In this document: piece after piece, positions 23,650-36,475 of the stretch | How the letters are laid out: each line of letters begins with the position of its first letter | Numbering within the stretch: the first letter of the stretch is position 1 | Assembly: GCA_947561715.1 (NCBI GenBank) | Contig: OX387203.1 | Coordinates: 16,368,001-16,432,000 of the forward strand | Reading direction: 5' to 3' | Length of the DNA stretch: 64,000 nt | Origin: Ascidia mentula | Lineage: Eukaryota > Chordata > Ascidiacea > Phlebobranchia > Ascidiidae | The notes under the pieces: generated by a model | What the model was told of the DNA's origin: nothing | The model's database searches: none | What the model saw: the letters and a program-made list of their open reading frames with translations, nothing else | Translations under genes and position numbers: made by a program

Positions 23650-26600
23650 TAATGTGGGTTGGGCCTAGATTTCAGTTATGGTGTAGCGTGGAAGCATTAA
23701 ATACTCTAATGTGGGTTGGGCCTAGATTTCAGTTATGGTGTAGCCTGGAAGCAATAAATACTCTAATGTGGGTTGGCCTAGATTTCAGTTATGATGTAGC
23801 GTGGAAGCATTAAATACTGTAATGTGGGTTGGGCCCAGATTTCAGTTATGGTGTAGCCTGGAAGCATTAAATACTGTAATGTGGGTTGGGCCTAGATTTC
23901 AGTTATGGTGTAGCCTGGAAGCATTAAATACTGTAATGTGGGTTGGGCCTAGATTTCAGTTATGGTGTAGCGTGGAAGCATTAAATACTCTAATGTGGGT
24001 TGGGCCTAGATTTCAGTTATGGTGTAGCCTGGAAGCATTAAATACTCTAATGTGGGTTGGCCTAGATTTCAGTTATGATGTAGCCTGGAAGCATTAAATA
24101 CTGTAATGTGGGTTGGGCCCAGATTTCAGTTATGGTGTAGCCTGGAAGCATTAAATACTGTAATGTGGGTTGGGCCTAGATTTCAGTTATGGTGTAGCCT
24201 GGAAGCATTAAATACTGTAATGTGGGTTGGGCCTAGATTTCAGTTATGGTGTAGCCTGGAAGCATTAAACACTCTAATGTGGGTTGGCCTAGATTTCAGT
24301 TATGATGTAGCCTGGAAGCATTAAATACTGTAATGTGGGTTGGGCCCAGATTTCAGTTATGGTGTAGCCTGGAAGCAATAAATACTGTAATGTGGGTTGG
24401 GCCTAGATTTCAGTTATGGTGTAGCCTGGAAGCATTAAATACTCTAATGTGGGTTGGCCTAGATTTCAGTCATGGTGTAGCGTGGAAGCATTAAATACTC
24501 TAATGTGGTTTGGGCGTAGATTTCAGTTATGGTGTAGCCTGGAAGCATTAAATACTCTAATGTGGGTTGGCCTAGATTTCAGTTATGGTGTAGCCTGGAA
24601 GCATTAAATACTCTAATGTGGGTTGGCCTAGATTTCAGTTATGGTGTAGCCTGGAAGCATTAAATACTCTAATGTGGGTTGGCCTAGATTTCAGTTATGG
24701 TGTAGCCTGGAAGCATTAAATACTCTAATGTGGGTTGGCCTAGATTTCAGTTATGGTGTAGCCTGGAAGCATTAAATACTCTAATGTGGGTTGGCCTAGA
24801 TTTCAGTTATGGTGTAGCCTGGAAGCATTAAATACTCTGATGTGGGTTGGGCCTAGATTTCAGTTATGGTGTAGCGTGGAAGCATTAAATACTCTAATGT
24901 GGTTTGGGCGTAGATTTCAGTTATGGTGTAGCCTGGAAGCATTAAATACTCTAATGTGGGTTGGGCCTAGATTTAAGTTATGGTGTAGCGTGGAAGCATT
25001 AAATACTGTAATGTGGGTTGGGCCCAGATTTCAGTTATGGTGTAGCGTGGAAGCATTAAATACTCTAATGTGGGTTGGGCCTAGATTTCAGTTATGATGT
25101 AGCCTGGAAGCATTAAATACTGTAATGTGGGTTGGGCCTAGATTTCAGTTATGGTGTAGCCTGGAAGCATTAAATACTGTAATGTGGGTTGGCCCAGATT
25201 TCAGTTATGGTGTAGCCTGGAAGCATTAAATACTCTAATGTGGGTTGGCCTAGATTTCAGTTATGGTGTAGCCTGGAAGCATTAAATACTGTAATGTGGG
25301 TTGGGCCTAGATTTAAGTTATGGTGTAGCGTGGAAGCATTAAATACTCTAATGTGGGTTGGCCCAGATTTCAGTTATGGTGTAGCCTGGAAGCATTAAAT
25401 ACTCTAATGTGGGTTGGCCCAGATTTCAGTTATGGTGTAGCCTGGAAGCATTAAATACTCTAATGTGGGTTGGCCCAGATTTCAGTTATGGTGTAGCCTG
25501 GAAGCATTAAATACTCTAATGTGGGTTGGCCCAGATTTCAGTTATGGTGTAGCCTGGAAGCATTAAATACTCTGATGTGGGTTGGGCCTAGATTTCAGTT
25601 ATGGTGTAGCCTGGAAGCATTAAATACTCTAATGTGGTTTGGGCGTAGATTTTAGTTATGGTGTAGCCTGGAAGCATTAAATACTCTAATGTGGGTTGGC
25701 CCAGATTTCAGTTATGGTGTAGCCTGGAAGCATTAAATACTCTAATGTGGGTTGGCCCAGATTTCAGTTATGGTGTAGCCTGGAAGCATTAAATACTCTG
25801 ATGTGGGTTGGGCCTAGATTTAAGTTATGGTGTAGCCTGGAAGCATTAAATACTCTAATGTGGGTTGGCCCAGATTTCAGTTATGGTGTAGCCTGGAAGC
25901 ATTAAATACTCTAATGTGGGTTGGCCCAGATTTCAGTTATGGTGTAGCCTGGAAGCATTAAATACTCTGATGTGGGTTGGGCCTAGATTTCAGTTATGGT
26001 GTAGCCTGGAAGCATTAAATACTCTAATGTGGTTTGGGCGTAGATTTTAGTTATGGTGTAGCCTGGAAGCATTAAATACTCTAATGTGGGTTGGCCCAGA
26101 TTTCAGTTATGGTGTAGCCTGGAAGCATTAAATACTCTAATGTGGGTTGGCCCAGATTTCAGTTATGGTGTAGCCTGGAAGCATTAAATACTCTAATGTG
26201 GGTTGGCCCAGATTTCAGTTATGGTGTAGCCTGGAAGCATTAAATACTCTAATGTGGGTTGGCCTAGATTTAAGTTATGGTGTAGCCTGGAAGCATTAAA
26301 TACTCTAATGTGGGTTGGCCCAGATTTCAGTTATGGTGTAGCCTGGAAGCATTAAATACTCTAATGTGGGTTGGCCCAGATTTCAGTTATGGTGTAGCCT
26401 GGAAGCATTAAATACTCTGATGTGGGTTGGGCCTAGATTTCAGTTATGGTGTAGCCTGGAAGCATTAAATACTCTAATGTGGGTTGGCCTAGATTTCAGT
26501 TATGGTGTAGCCTGGAAGCATTAAATACTCTAATGTGGGTTGGCCTAGATTTAAGTTATGGTGTAGCCTGGAAGCATTAAATACTCTGATGTGGGTTGGG

Positions 26601-29600
26601 CCTAGATTTCAGTTATGGTGTAGCGTGGAAGCATTAAATACTCTAATGTGGTTTGGGCGTAGATTTCAGTTATGGTGTAGCCTGGAAGCATTAAATACTC
26701 TAATGTGGGTTGGGCCTAGATTTAAGTTATGGTGTAGCGTGGAAGCATTAAATACTGTAATGTGGGTTGGGCCCAGATTTCAGTTATGGTGTAGCGTGGA
26801 AGCATTAAATACTCTAATGTGGGTTGGGCCTAGATTTCAGTTATGATGTAGCCTGGAAGCATTAAATACTGTAATGTGGGTTGGGCCTAGATTTCAGTTA
26901 TGGTGTAGCCTGGAAGCATTAAATACTGTAATGTGGGTTGGGCCTAGATTTCAGTTATGGTGTAGCCTGGAAGCATTAAATACTGTAATGTGGGTTGGCC
27001 CAGATTTCAGTTATGGTGTAGCCTGGAAGCATTAAATACTCTAATGTGGGTTGGCCTAGATTTCAGTTATGGTGTAGCCTGGAAGCATTAAATACTGTAA
27101 TGTGGGTTGGGCCTAGATTTAAGTTATGGTGTAGCGTGGAAGCATTAAATACTCTAATGTGGGTTGGCCCAGATTTCAGTTATGGTGTAGCCTGGAAGCA
27201 TTAAATACTCTAATGTGGGTTGGCCCAGATTTCAGTTATGGTGTAGCCTGGAAGCATTAAATACTCTAATGTGGGTTGGCCCAGATTTCAGTTATGGTGT
27301 AGCCTGGAAGCATTAAATACTCTAATGTGGGTTGGCCCAGATTTCAGTTATGGTGTAGCCTGGAAGCATTAAATACTCTGATGTGGGTTGGGCCTAGATT
27401 TCAGTTATGGTGTAGCCTGGAAGCATTAAATACTCTAATGTGGTTTGGGCGTAGATTTTAGTTATGGTGTAGCCTGGAAGCATTAAATACTCTAATGTGG
27501 GTTGGCCCAGATTTCAGTTATGGTGTAGCCTGGAAGCATTAAATACTCTAATGTGGGTTGGCCCAGATTTCAGTTATGGTGTAGCCTGGAAGCATTAAAT
27601 ACTCTGATGTGGGTTGGGCCTAGATTTAAGTTATGGTGTAGCCTGGAAGCATTAAATACTCTAATGTGGGTTGGCCCAGATTTCAGTTATGGTGTAGCCT
27701 GGAAGCATTAAATACTCTAATGTGGGTTGGCCCAGATTTCAGTTATGGTGTAGCCTGGAAGCATTAAATACTCTGATGTGGGTTGGGCCTAGATTTCAGT
27801 TATGGTGTAGCCTGGAAGCATTAAATACTCTAATGTGGTTTGGGCGTAGATTTTAGTTATGGTGTAGCCTGGAAGCATTAAATACTCTAATGTGGGTTGG
27901 CCCAGATTTCAGTTATGGTGTAGCCTGGAAGCATTAAATACTCTAATGTGGGTTGGCCCAGATTTCAGTTATGGTGTAGCCTGGAAGCATTAAATACTCT
28001 AATGTGGGTTGGCCCAGATTTCAGTTATGGTGTAGCCTGGAAGCATTAAATACTCTAATGTGGGTTGGCCTAGATTTAAGTTATGGTGTAGCCTGGAAGC
28101 ATTAAATACTCTAATGTGGGTTGGCCCAGATTTCAGTTATGGTGTAGCCTGGAAGCATTAAATACTCTAATGTGGGTTGGCCCAGATTTCAGTTATGGTG
28201 TAGCCTGGAAGCATTAAATACTCTGATGTGGGTTGGGCCTAGATTTCAGTTATGGTGTAGCCTGGAAGCATTAAATACTCTAATGTGGGTTGGCCTAGAT
28301 TTCAGTTATGGTGTAGCCTGGAAGCATTAAATACTCTAATGTGGGTTGGCCTAGATTTAAGTTATGGTGTAGCCTGGAAGCATTAAATACTCTAATGTGG
28401 GTTGGCCCAGATTTCAGTTATGGTGTAGCCTGGAAGCATTAAATACTCTGATGTGGGTTGGGCCTAGATTTCAGTTATGGTGTAGCCTGGAAGCATTAAA
28501 TACTCTGATGTGGGTTGGGCCTAGATTTCAGTTATGGTGTAGCCTGGAAGCATTAAATACTCTAATGTGGTTTGGGCGTAGATTTTAGTTATGGTGTAGC
28601 CTGGAAGCATTAAATACTCTAATGTGGGTTGGCCCAGATTTCAGTTATGGTGTAGCCTGGAAGCATTAAATACTCTAATGTGGGTTGGCCCAGATTTCAG
28701 TTATGGTGTAGCCTGGAAGCATTAAATACTCTAATGTGGGTTGGCCCAGATTTCAGTTATGGTGTAGCCTGGAAGCATTAAATACTCTAATGTGGGTTGG
28801 CCTAGATTTAAGTTATGGTGTAGCCTGGAAGCATTAAATACTCTAATGTGGGTTGGCCCAGATTTCAGTTATGGTGTAGCCTGGAAGCATTAAATACTCT
28901 AATGTGGGTTGGCCCAGATTTCAGTTATGGTGTAGCCTGGAAGCATTAAATACTCTGATGTGGGTTGGGCCTAGATTTCAGTTATGGTGTAGCCTGGAAG
29001 CATTAAATACTCTAATGTGGGTTGGCCTAGATTTCAGTTATGGTGTAGCCTGGAAGCATTAAATACTCTAATGTGGGTTGGCCTAGATTTAAGTTATGGT
29101 GTAGCCTGGAAGCATTAAATACTCTAATGTGGGTTGGCCCAGATTTCAGTTATGGTGTAGCCTGGAAGCATTAAATACTCTGATGTGGGTTGGGCCTAGA
29201 TTTCAGTTATGGTGTAGCCTGGAAGCATTAAATACTCTAATGTGGTTTGGGCGTAGATTTTAGTTATGGTGTAGCCTGGAAGCATTAAATACTCTAATGT
29301 GGTTTGGGCGTAGATTTTAGTTATGGTGTAGCCTGGAAGCATTAAATACTCTAATGTGGTTTGGGCGTAGATTTTAGTTATGGTGTAGCCTGGAAGCATT
29401 AAATACTCTAATGTGGTTTGGGCGTAGATTTTAGTTATGGTGTAGCCTGGAAGCATTAAATACTCTAATGTGGGTTGGGCCTAGATTTAAGTTATGGTGT
29501 AGCGTGGAAGCATTAAATACTGTAATGTGGGTTGGGCCCAGATTTCAGTTATGGTGTAGCGTGGAAGCATTAAATACTCTAATGTGGGTTGGGCCTAGAT

Positions 29601-32600
29601 TTCAGTTATGGTGTAGCGTGGAAGCATTAAATACTCTGATGTGGGTTGGCCCTTGATTTCAGTTATGATGTAGCCTGGAAGCATTAAATACTGTAATGTG
29701 GGTTGGGCCTAGATTTCAGTTATGGTGTAGCCTGGAAGCATTAAATACTGTAATGTGGGTTGGGCCTAGATTTCAGTTATGGTGTAGCCTGGAAGCATTA
29801 AATACTGTAATGTGGGTTGGGCCCAGATTTCAGTTAGGGTGTAGCGTGGAAGCATTAAATACTGTAATGTGGGTTGGGCCTAGATTTCAGTTATGGTGTA
29901 GCCTGGAAGCATTAAATACTCTAATGTGGGTTGGCCTAGATTTCAGTTATGGTGTAGCCTGGAAGCATTAAATACTCTGATGTGGGTTGGGCCTAGATTT
30001 CAGTTATGGTGTAGCGTGGAAGCATTAAATACTCTAATGTGGTTTGGGCATAGATTTCAGTTATGGTGTAGCCTGGAAGCATTAAATACTCTAATGTGGG
30101 TTGGGCCTAGATTTCAGTTATGGTGTAGCGTGGAAGCATTAAATACTCTGATGTGGGTTGGGCCTAGATTTCAGTTATGGTGTAGCGTGGAAGCATTAAA
30201 TACTCCAATGTGGGTTGGGCCTAGATTTCAGTTATGGTGTAGCCTGGAAGCATTAAATACTCTGATGTGGGTTGGGCCTAGATTTCAGTTATGGTGTAGC
30301 CTGGAAGCATTAAATACTGCAATGTGGGCTGGGCCTAGATTTCAGTTATGGTGTATCATGGAAGCATTAAATACTCTAATGTGGTTTGGGCCTAGATTTC
30401 AGTTATGGTGTAGCCTGGAAGCATTAAATACTCTGATGTGGGTTGGGCGTAGATTTCGGTTATGGTGTAGCGTGGAAGCATTAAATACTCTAATGTGGGT
30501 TTGGCTTAGATTTCAGTTATGGTGTAGCCTGGAAGCATTAAATACTCTGATGTGGGTTGGGCCTAGATTTCAGTTATGGTGTAGCCTGGAAGCATTAAAT
30601 ACTCTAATGTGGGTTGGGCCTAGATTTCAGTTATGGTGTAGCCTGGAAGCATTAAATACTGTAATGTGGGTTGGGCCTAGATTTCAGTTATGGTGTAGCC
30701 TGGAAGCATTAAATACTCTAATGTGGGTTGGGCCTAGATTTCAGTTATGGTGTAGCCTGGAAGCAATAAATACTCTGATGTTGGTTGGGCCTAGATTTCA
30801 GTTATGGTGTAGCCTGGAAGCATTAAATACTCTGATGTGGGTTGGGCCTAGATTTCAGTTATGGTGTAGCCTGGAAGCATTAAATACTGTAATGTGGGTT
30901 GGGCCTAGATTTCAGTTATGGTGTAGCCTGGAAGCATTAAATACTCTAATGTGGGTTGGGCCTAGATTTCAGTTATGGTGTAGCCTGGAAGCATTAAATA
31001 CTCTGATGTGGGTTGGGCCTAGATTTCAGTTATGGTGTAGCCTGGAAGCATTAAATACTGTAATGTGGGCTGGGCCTAGATTTCAGTTATGGTGTATCAT
31101 GGAAGCATTAAATACTCTAATGTGGTTTGGGCCTAGATTTCAGTTATGGTGTAGCCTGGAAGCATTAAATACTCTGATGTGGGTTGGGCGTAGATTTCGG
31201 TTATGGTGTAGCGTGGAAGCATTAAATACTCTAATGTGGGTTTGGCTTAGATTTCAGTTATGGTGTAGCCTGGAAGCATTAAATACTCTGATGTGGGTTG
31301 GGCCTAGATTTCAGTTATGGTGTAGCCTGGAAGCATTAAATACTGTAATGTGGGTTGGGCCTAGATTTCAGTTATGATGTATCATGGAAGCATTAAATAC
31401 TCTAATGTGGTTTGGGCCTAGATTTCAGTTATGGTGTAGCCTGGAAGCATTAAATACTCTGATGTGGGTTGGGCCTAGATTTCGGTTATGGTGTAGCGTG
31501 GAAGCATTAAATACTCTAATGTGGGTTTGGCTTAGATTTCAGTTATGGTGTAGCCTGGAAGCATTAAATACTCTGATGTGGGTTGGGCTTAGATTTCGGT
31601 TATGGTGTAGCGTGGAAGCATTAAATACTCTAATGTGGTTTGGGCCTAGATTTCGGTTATGGTGTAGCGTGGAAGCATTAAATACTGTAATGTGGTTTGG
31701 GCGTAGATTTCAGTTATGGTGTAGCCTGGAAGCATTAAATACTGTAATGTGGGTTGGGCCTAGATTTCGGTTATGGTGTAGCGTGGAAGCATTAAATACT
31801 GTAATGTGGTTTGGGCCTAGATTTCAGTTATGGTGTAGCCTGGAAGCATTAAATACTGTAATGTGGGTTGGGCCTAGATTTCAGTTATGGTGTAGCGTGG
31901 AAGCATTAAATACTGTAATGTGGGTTGGGCCTAGATTTCGGTTATGGTGTAGCGTGGAAGCATTAAATACTGTAATGTGGTTTGGGCGTAGATTTCAGTT
32001 ATGGTGTAGCCTGGAAGCATTAAATACTGTAATGTGGGTTGGGCCTAGATTTCAGTTATGGTGTATCGTGGAAGCATTAAATACTCTAATGTGGTTTGGG
32101 CCTAGATTTTGGTTATGGTGTAGCCTGGAAGCATTAAATACTCTGATGTGGGTTGGGCCTAGATTTCGGTTATGGTGTAGCGCGGAGGCATTAAATACTC
32201 TAATGTGGGTTGGGCCTAGATTTCGGTTATGGTGTAGCGTGGAAGCATTAAATACTCTAATGTGGGTTGGGCTTCGATTTCAGTTATGGTGTAGCCTGGA
32301 AGCATTAAATACTCTAATGTGGGTTGGGCTTAGATTTCAGTTATGGTGTAGCCTGGAAGAATTAAATACTGTAATGTGGTTTGGGCCTAGATTTCGGTTA
32401 TGGTGTAGCGTGGAAGCATTAAATACTCTAATGTGGGTTGGGCTTAGATTTCAGTTATGGTGTAGCGTGGAAGCATTAAATACTCTAATGTGGTTTGGGC
32501 CTAGATTTCGGTTATGGTGTAGCGTGGAAGCATTAAATACTCTAATGTGGGTTGGGCTTAGATTTCAGTTATGGTGTAGCCTGGAAGCATTAAATACTGT

Positions 32601-33821
32601 AATGTGGGTTGGGCTTAGATTTCAGTTATGGTGTAGCGTGGAAGCATTAAATACTCTAATGTGGGTTGGGCTTAGATTTCAGTTATGGTGTAGCGTGGAA
32701 GCATTAAATACTCTAATGTGGGTTGGGCTTAGATTTCAGTTATGGTGTAGCCTGGAAGCATTAAATACTGTAATGTGGTTTGGGCCTAGATTTCGGTTAT
32801 GGTGTAGCGTGGAAGCATTAAATACTCTAATGTGGGTTGGGCTTAGATTTCAGTTATGGTGTAGCGTGGAAGCATTAAATACTCTAATGTGGGTTGGGCT
32901 TAGATTTCAGTTATGGTGTAGCGTGGAAGCATTAAATACTCTAATGTGGGTTGGGCTTAGATTTCAGTTATGGTGTAGCCTGGAAGCATTAAATACTGTA
33001 ATGTGGTTTGGGCCTAGATTTCGGTTATGGTGTAGCTTGGAAGCATTAAATACTCTAATGTGGGTTGGGCTTAGATTTCAGTTATGGTGTAGCGTGGAAG
33101 CATTAAATACTCTAATGTGGGTTGGGCTTAGATTTCAGTTATGGTGTAGCGTGGAAGCATTAAATACTCTAATGTGGGTTGGGCTTAGATTTCAGTTATG
33201 GTGTAGCGTGGAAGCATTAAATACTCTAATGTGGGTTGGGCTTAGATTTCAGTTATGGTGTAGCGTGGAAGCATTAAATACTCTAATGTGGTTTGGGCCT
33301 AGATTTCGGTTATGGTGTAGCTTGGAAGCATTAAATACTCTAATGTGGGTTGGGCTTAGATTTCAGTTATGGTGTAGCGTGGAAGCATTAAATACTCTAA
33401 TGTGGGTTGGGCTTAGATTTCAGTTATGGTGTAGCGTGGAAGCATTAAATACTCTAATGTGGGTTGGGCTTAGATTTCAGTTATGGTGTAGCGTGGAAGC
33501 ATTAAATACTCTAATGTGGGTTGGGCTTAGATTTCAGTTATGGTGTAGCCTGGAAGCATTAAATACTGTAATGTGGTTTGGGCCTAGATTTCGGTTATGG
33601 TGTAGCTTGGAAGCATTAAATACTCTAATGTGGGTTGGGCTTAGATTTCAGTTATGGTGTAGCGTGGAAGCATTAAATACTCTAATGTGGGTTGGGCTTA
33701 GATTTCAGTTATGGTGTAGCGTGGAAGCATTAAATACTCTAATGTGGGTTGGGCTTAGATTTCAGTTATGGTGTAGCCTGGAAGCATTAAATACTCTAAT
33801 GTGGGTTGGACCTAGATTTCA
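23650..33821 (+). repeat. Left arm: 57-bp satellite, about 180 units
   Basis: Each unit reads TAATGTGGGTTGGGCCTAG, then ATTTCAGTTATGGTGTAGC, then CTGGAAGCATTAAATACTC, with few variable sites. In the outer two thirds many units lack one G in GGTTGGGCC and are 56 bp, which breaks the 19-codon frame repeatedly. From about 29926 to 33821 almost all units are 57 bp. The block 24786-25097 recurs at 26535-26846, 1749 bp away (31 units, 18 of them 56 bp). The inner end is GATTTCAG followed by AAGCTTGATGGTGTAAAATAG. Confidence 0.97.
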
Positions 33822-33843
33822 GAAGCTTGATGGTGTAAAATAG
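29926..33843 (+). other. Long open frames in the left arm (483 and 819 codons)
   Basis: Two frames, 29926-31377 and 31384-33843, are separated by one stop (TATGATGTATC in place of TATGGTGTAGC). They repeat the 19-residue unit MWVGPRFQLWCSLEALNTL with variants at V/F, P/L/R, Q/R and L/V. Most substitutions between units are non-synonymous, with only a few silent ones (CTA/CTG, CCT/CCC). That does not suggest purifying selection. The frame follows from unit length 57 = 3 x 19 with a stop-free consensus. Translation is unproven and I regard it as unlikely. Confidence 0.3.
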
Positions 33844-33972
33844 AAATTACTTTAATTAGGTTCTGTTCTACTACAAAACTCATAGATTTTGTGCGAAAAG
33901 ATGTTTTTTTGTCAAAGAAGTTTCAGTCTTTTGAAAGATGTTGTTGACTCTCATGAGTCTCGGCAATTTAGA

Positions 33973-35234
33973 AATTGTGTGCCAATGCCCAAAAAATGCT
34001 CTCCCATTGTTTTTTCTCTGTGTGAAGACAAATGTTGGTTATCAAGTTGTTGCCAGCTTCATTACACAGAATGAAAGAGAAAATTTGGACATTGAAGAGG
34101 CACTGAAAATATTGAAAGAATGGACTCCTGCATGGCAACCATCATTTTTTATGGTAGACAAATGTGATGCTGAGATCCATGCCATTGAAAGCATTTTTAC
34201 AGGTTAAAGTTCTACATCAAATGTACATGTAAAAATAACTATTTTATAGATGTCCGTGTCCTCATTTGCGATTTTCATCGTTAACAGGCATGGGAAAGAT
34301 GGGTTAAAAAATCTGAAAACCAAGTAGGTCCAGACAAGGACAAAGTTTTGACATTTATGAGAGGAATTGCTAACGCTGAATGTGAAAAAAGCTGCAACAA
34401 AGCACTGCAGATATTTCAGTCAAGTTCAGTTTTGGAAAACAAGCCAAAACTACAAAAATACTTCACAAATATTTGGCTTAAAGATAAAGAGGTTTGAGTA
34501 TTTACAAAACATATATGTCAAATGTAACTTCTGTTCATGCATGTTTTCTAGCGTTGGATGTGGCTCTATCGAGCAGACCAGTTAAAGGTTTTGATCCGCA
34601 CCAACAATGGTGTTGAGAGACAAAACCGAGTTTTAAAAGAATGCCATGTGCGATTTAGGACTGATAAGTCGCTTTCTGGCTTAATTACAATTTTGCACCA
34701 TGAATTTTTGCCAAATGCATATGAGAAGTGAGTGTACCTCCACTAAAACATTTATGGTTATATGCAAGAACATGCAATCAAAATGAATCAATAAATTTTA
34801 TTTTGAGCAGATACAAACAACAAAACATGAGATCTTCTGGAAATTACAGAAGTTACAATGCTGAGGTTCCCAGCTTTCTTCGAAACCGACCAAGAAAATT
34901 GGTAAAACATTGTATAAAACGTATCGGAGAAACTACAAACATTCAGGCAAGTTCTATATGTAGAAAAGGGGACTTGTTCACTGTGGTAAGCAGTTCCTCT
35001 TCTGAAATATACACCATTAAATTTGGCACCGAAAGAGATTTTCCAAAGTGTACATGTCATGATTTTTTACACAATTTTTTACCATGCAAACACATGTTTG
35101 CAATTTTTAACAAGTATGCAGATGTTGGATGGCATAGTCTGCCAGATTGGTACTCCAATTCTGTTTATATGGTTTTGGATCCGGTTGTTGTGAACAAATT
35201 GTCAGCTGAAACTGTTTGTGATACTGTGGTCTAA
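33973..35234 (+). pseudogene. MULE transposase, C-terminal half plus SWIM zinc finger
   Basis: Four exons can be joined. To 34202: ALPLFFLCVKTNVGYQVVAS and FFMVDKCDAEIHAI. 34250-34491: VRVLICDFHR, stop, QAWERWVKKSENQVGPDKDK. 34552-34727: RWMWLYRADQ and TNNGVERQNRVLKE, holding the acidic residue of the DDE triad. From 34811: a SWIM zinc finger, CTCHDFLHNFLPCKHMFAIF (CxC...CxH). Introns are 47, 60 and 83 bp with GT-AG ends. Family features are those of animal MULE transposases, nuclear DNA-cutting enzymes that bind TIRs. Lesions: TAA at 34282-34284 inside CDFHRxQAW, and TAA at 35232-35234. The region upstream of ALPLFF, which should hold the DATYKT-type first catalytic Asp, is replaced by unrelated sequence and then the 57-bp array. 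The protein is therefore not functional as it stands. Confidence 0.85.
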
Positions 35235-36122
35235 ACACAAGACATCAAGATTTCATCCACAAACCAATCAATTGCTCAACCTGAAAACATTGTAACTGAC
35301 GACAAAACCTGCGGTATTGACAACAAAACCTCAGATTGCAAACAAAGCCATCAAAAGTTTATTGAATTAATGAAGCATTTGATAGACTCATTGCCACCAG
35401 CTGAAGTTTGCGAGCTTAAAAAGCATGACAGCAGATTTAATGTTGGTTGGCTTTATGATGAAGTCATTAACAGCTACTTATGGCGATTAACTGGTGTGCA
35501 CCAACACACACTTTATGTTTGTTCGACAGTGGCTCAAATATTACAAAGAAAAGCTTTCATTAAAAAAGTTTGGGAAGGGATGAATTTGCAAGGGAAACAA
35601 ACACTGTTTATACCTTGGAACTCTTCAGGCTTTCACTGGGTTTTGCTTGTAGTTGACATCCCTGGTCGAAAAATGCTGTACATAGACCCAGTAGCAATGC
35701 CTTGTGTAAAAACAAACAGCAATGTTCAAACTGCAAAAGCTATGGTGAATTGTCTAATGGTAACAAAGTTTGGTTGGAAAATTAATACTGTGGAAATACC
35801 ACACAGAACAAAACAGCCAGATGGATCAAGTTGTGGAGTGATGATATGTATGTATGCGAAATGGCTAGCAACTGGAGAAAAACATGTGCAAAATGTTTGT
35901 ACCTACAGCTATAGACTTGAAATGTTTGGGGAAATTGCTGGCAAATGTCTTCAAGGCACAAATGAAATAGAGACATGTAAAGTATGTGGAGATGAAGGCG
36001 CCAATCCCCTGAAAAAAGTTTGGATTGAGTGCACTCGATGTGGACAGTGGTTTCACATCACGTGTGTTGGTTTTTCAGAGAAGCAAGCAAAAAAAGATAA
36101 ATATTTTGTGTGCACATTGTAA
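35235..36122 (+). pseudogene. Ulp1-like cysteine protease and PHD finger, same frame as transposase
   Basis: The frame continues after the TAA at 35232 without a shift. It begins with about 45 residues of polar linker, then WLYDEVINSYLWRL, the typical start of a Ulp1/C48 peptidase domain. The catalytic elements are visible: HWVLLVVD (His), YIDP (Asp), and KQPDGSSCGVMIC (Gln and Cys). Ulp1-type enzymes cleave SUMO or related modifiers. Their fusion to MULE transposases is known from plant Kaonashi-type elements. A PHD zinc finger follows (CKVCGDEG, then WIECTRCGQWFHITCVG, ending YFVCTL). The last cysteine of the final CxxC pair is missing because a TAA comes directly after CTL. Apart from the upstream stop and this end, the domain is intact, so a separate product from a downstream start (for example the Met at 35370) is conceivable. 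Confidence 0.8.
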
Positions 36123-36225
36123 ATCAAACAGCATTACAATCTGTTAAACAAAAAAGAACACCAGCCAAATGAAATTTATTCACTATACCATAACAACCAC
36201 AATGTCCCAATTTTTTTAGTTTTAT

Positions 36226-36475
36226 CACTTCTGCAAAGTGACTGTAATACCGTACCTTTTTGGTTTTGGCCTGAAGGGTGTAACACTCTTGGAGTGACGG
36301 TAAACCTGACCAATCGGGACTCTACCTGAGAGGTGTAACACTCCTGCAAAGTGAATTTCCTACCATACCTATGGATTTTGACCCAAATGGTGTAACACTC
36401 GTAGAGTGATGGTAAACCTGACCAATCGGGACTCTACCTGAGAGGTGTAACACTTCTGCAGAGTGATTTTAAGAC
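36226..36475. repeat. 112-bp internal tandem repeat with hairpin motifs
   Basis: The segment GTGTAACACTCTTGGAGTG followed by ACGGTAAACCTGACCAATCG occurs at 36278 and again at 36390 (period 112 bp). CACTTCTGCAAAGTG-type short hairpins occur at 36226, about 36338 and 36450. It lies directly downstream of the PHD finger inside the transposon. Confidence 0.8.
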
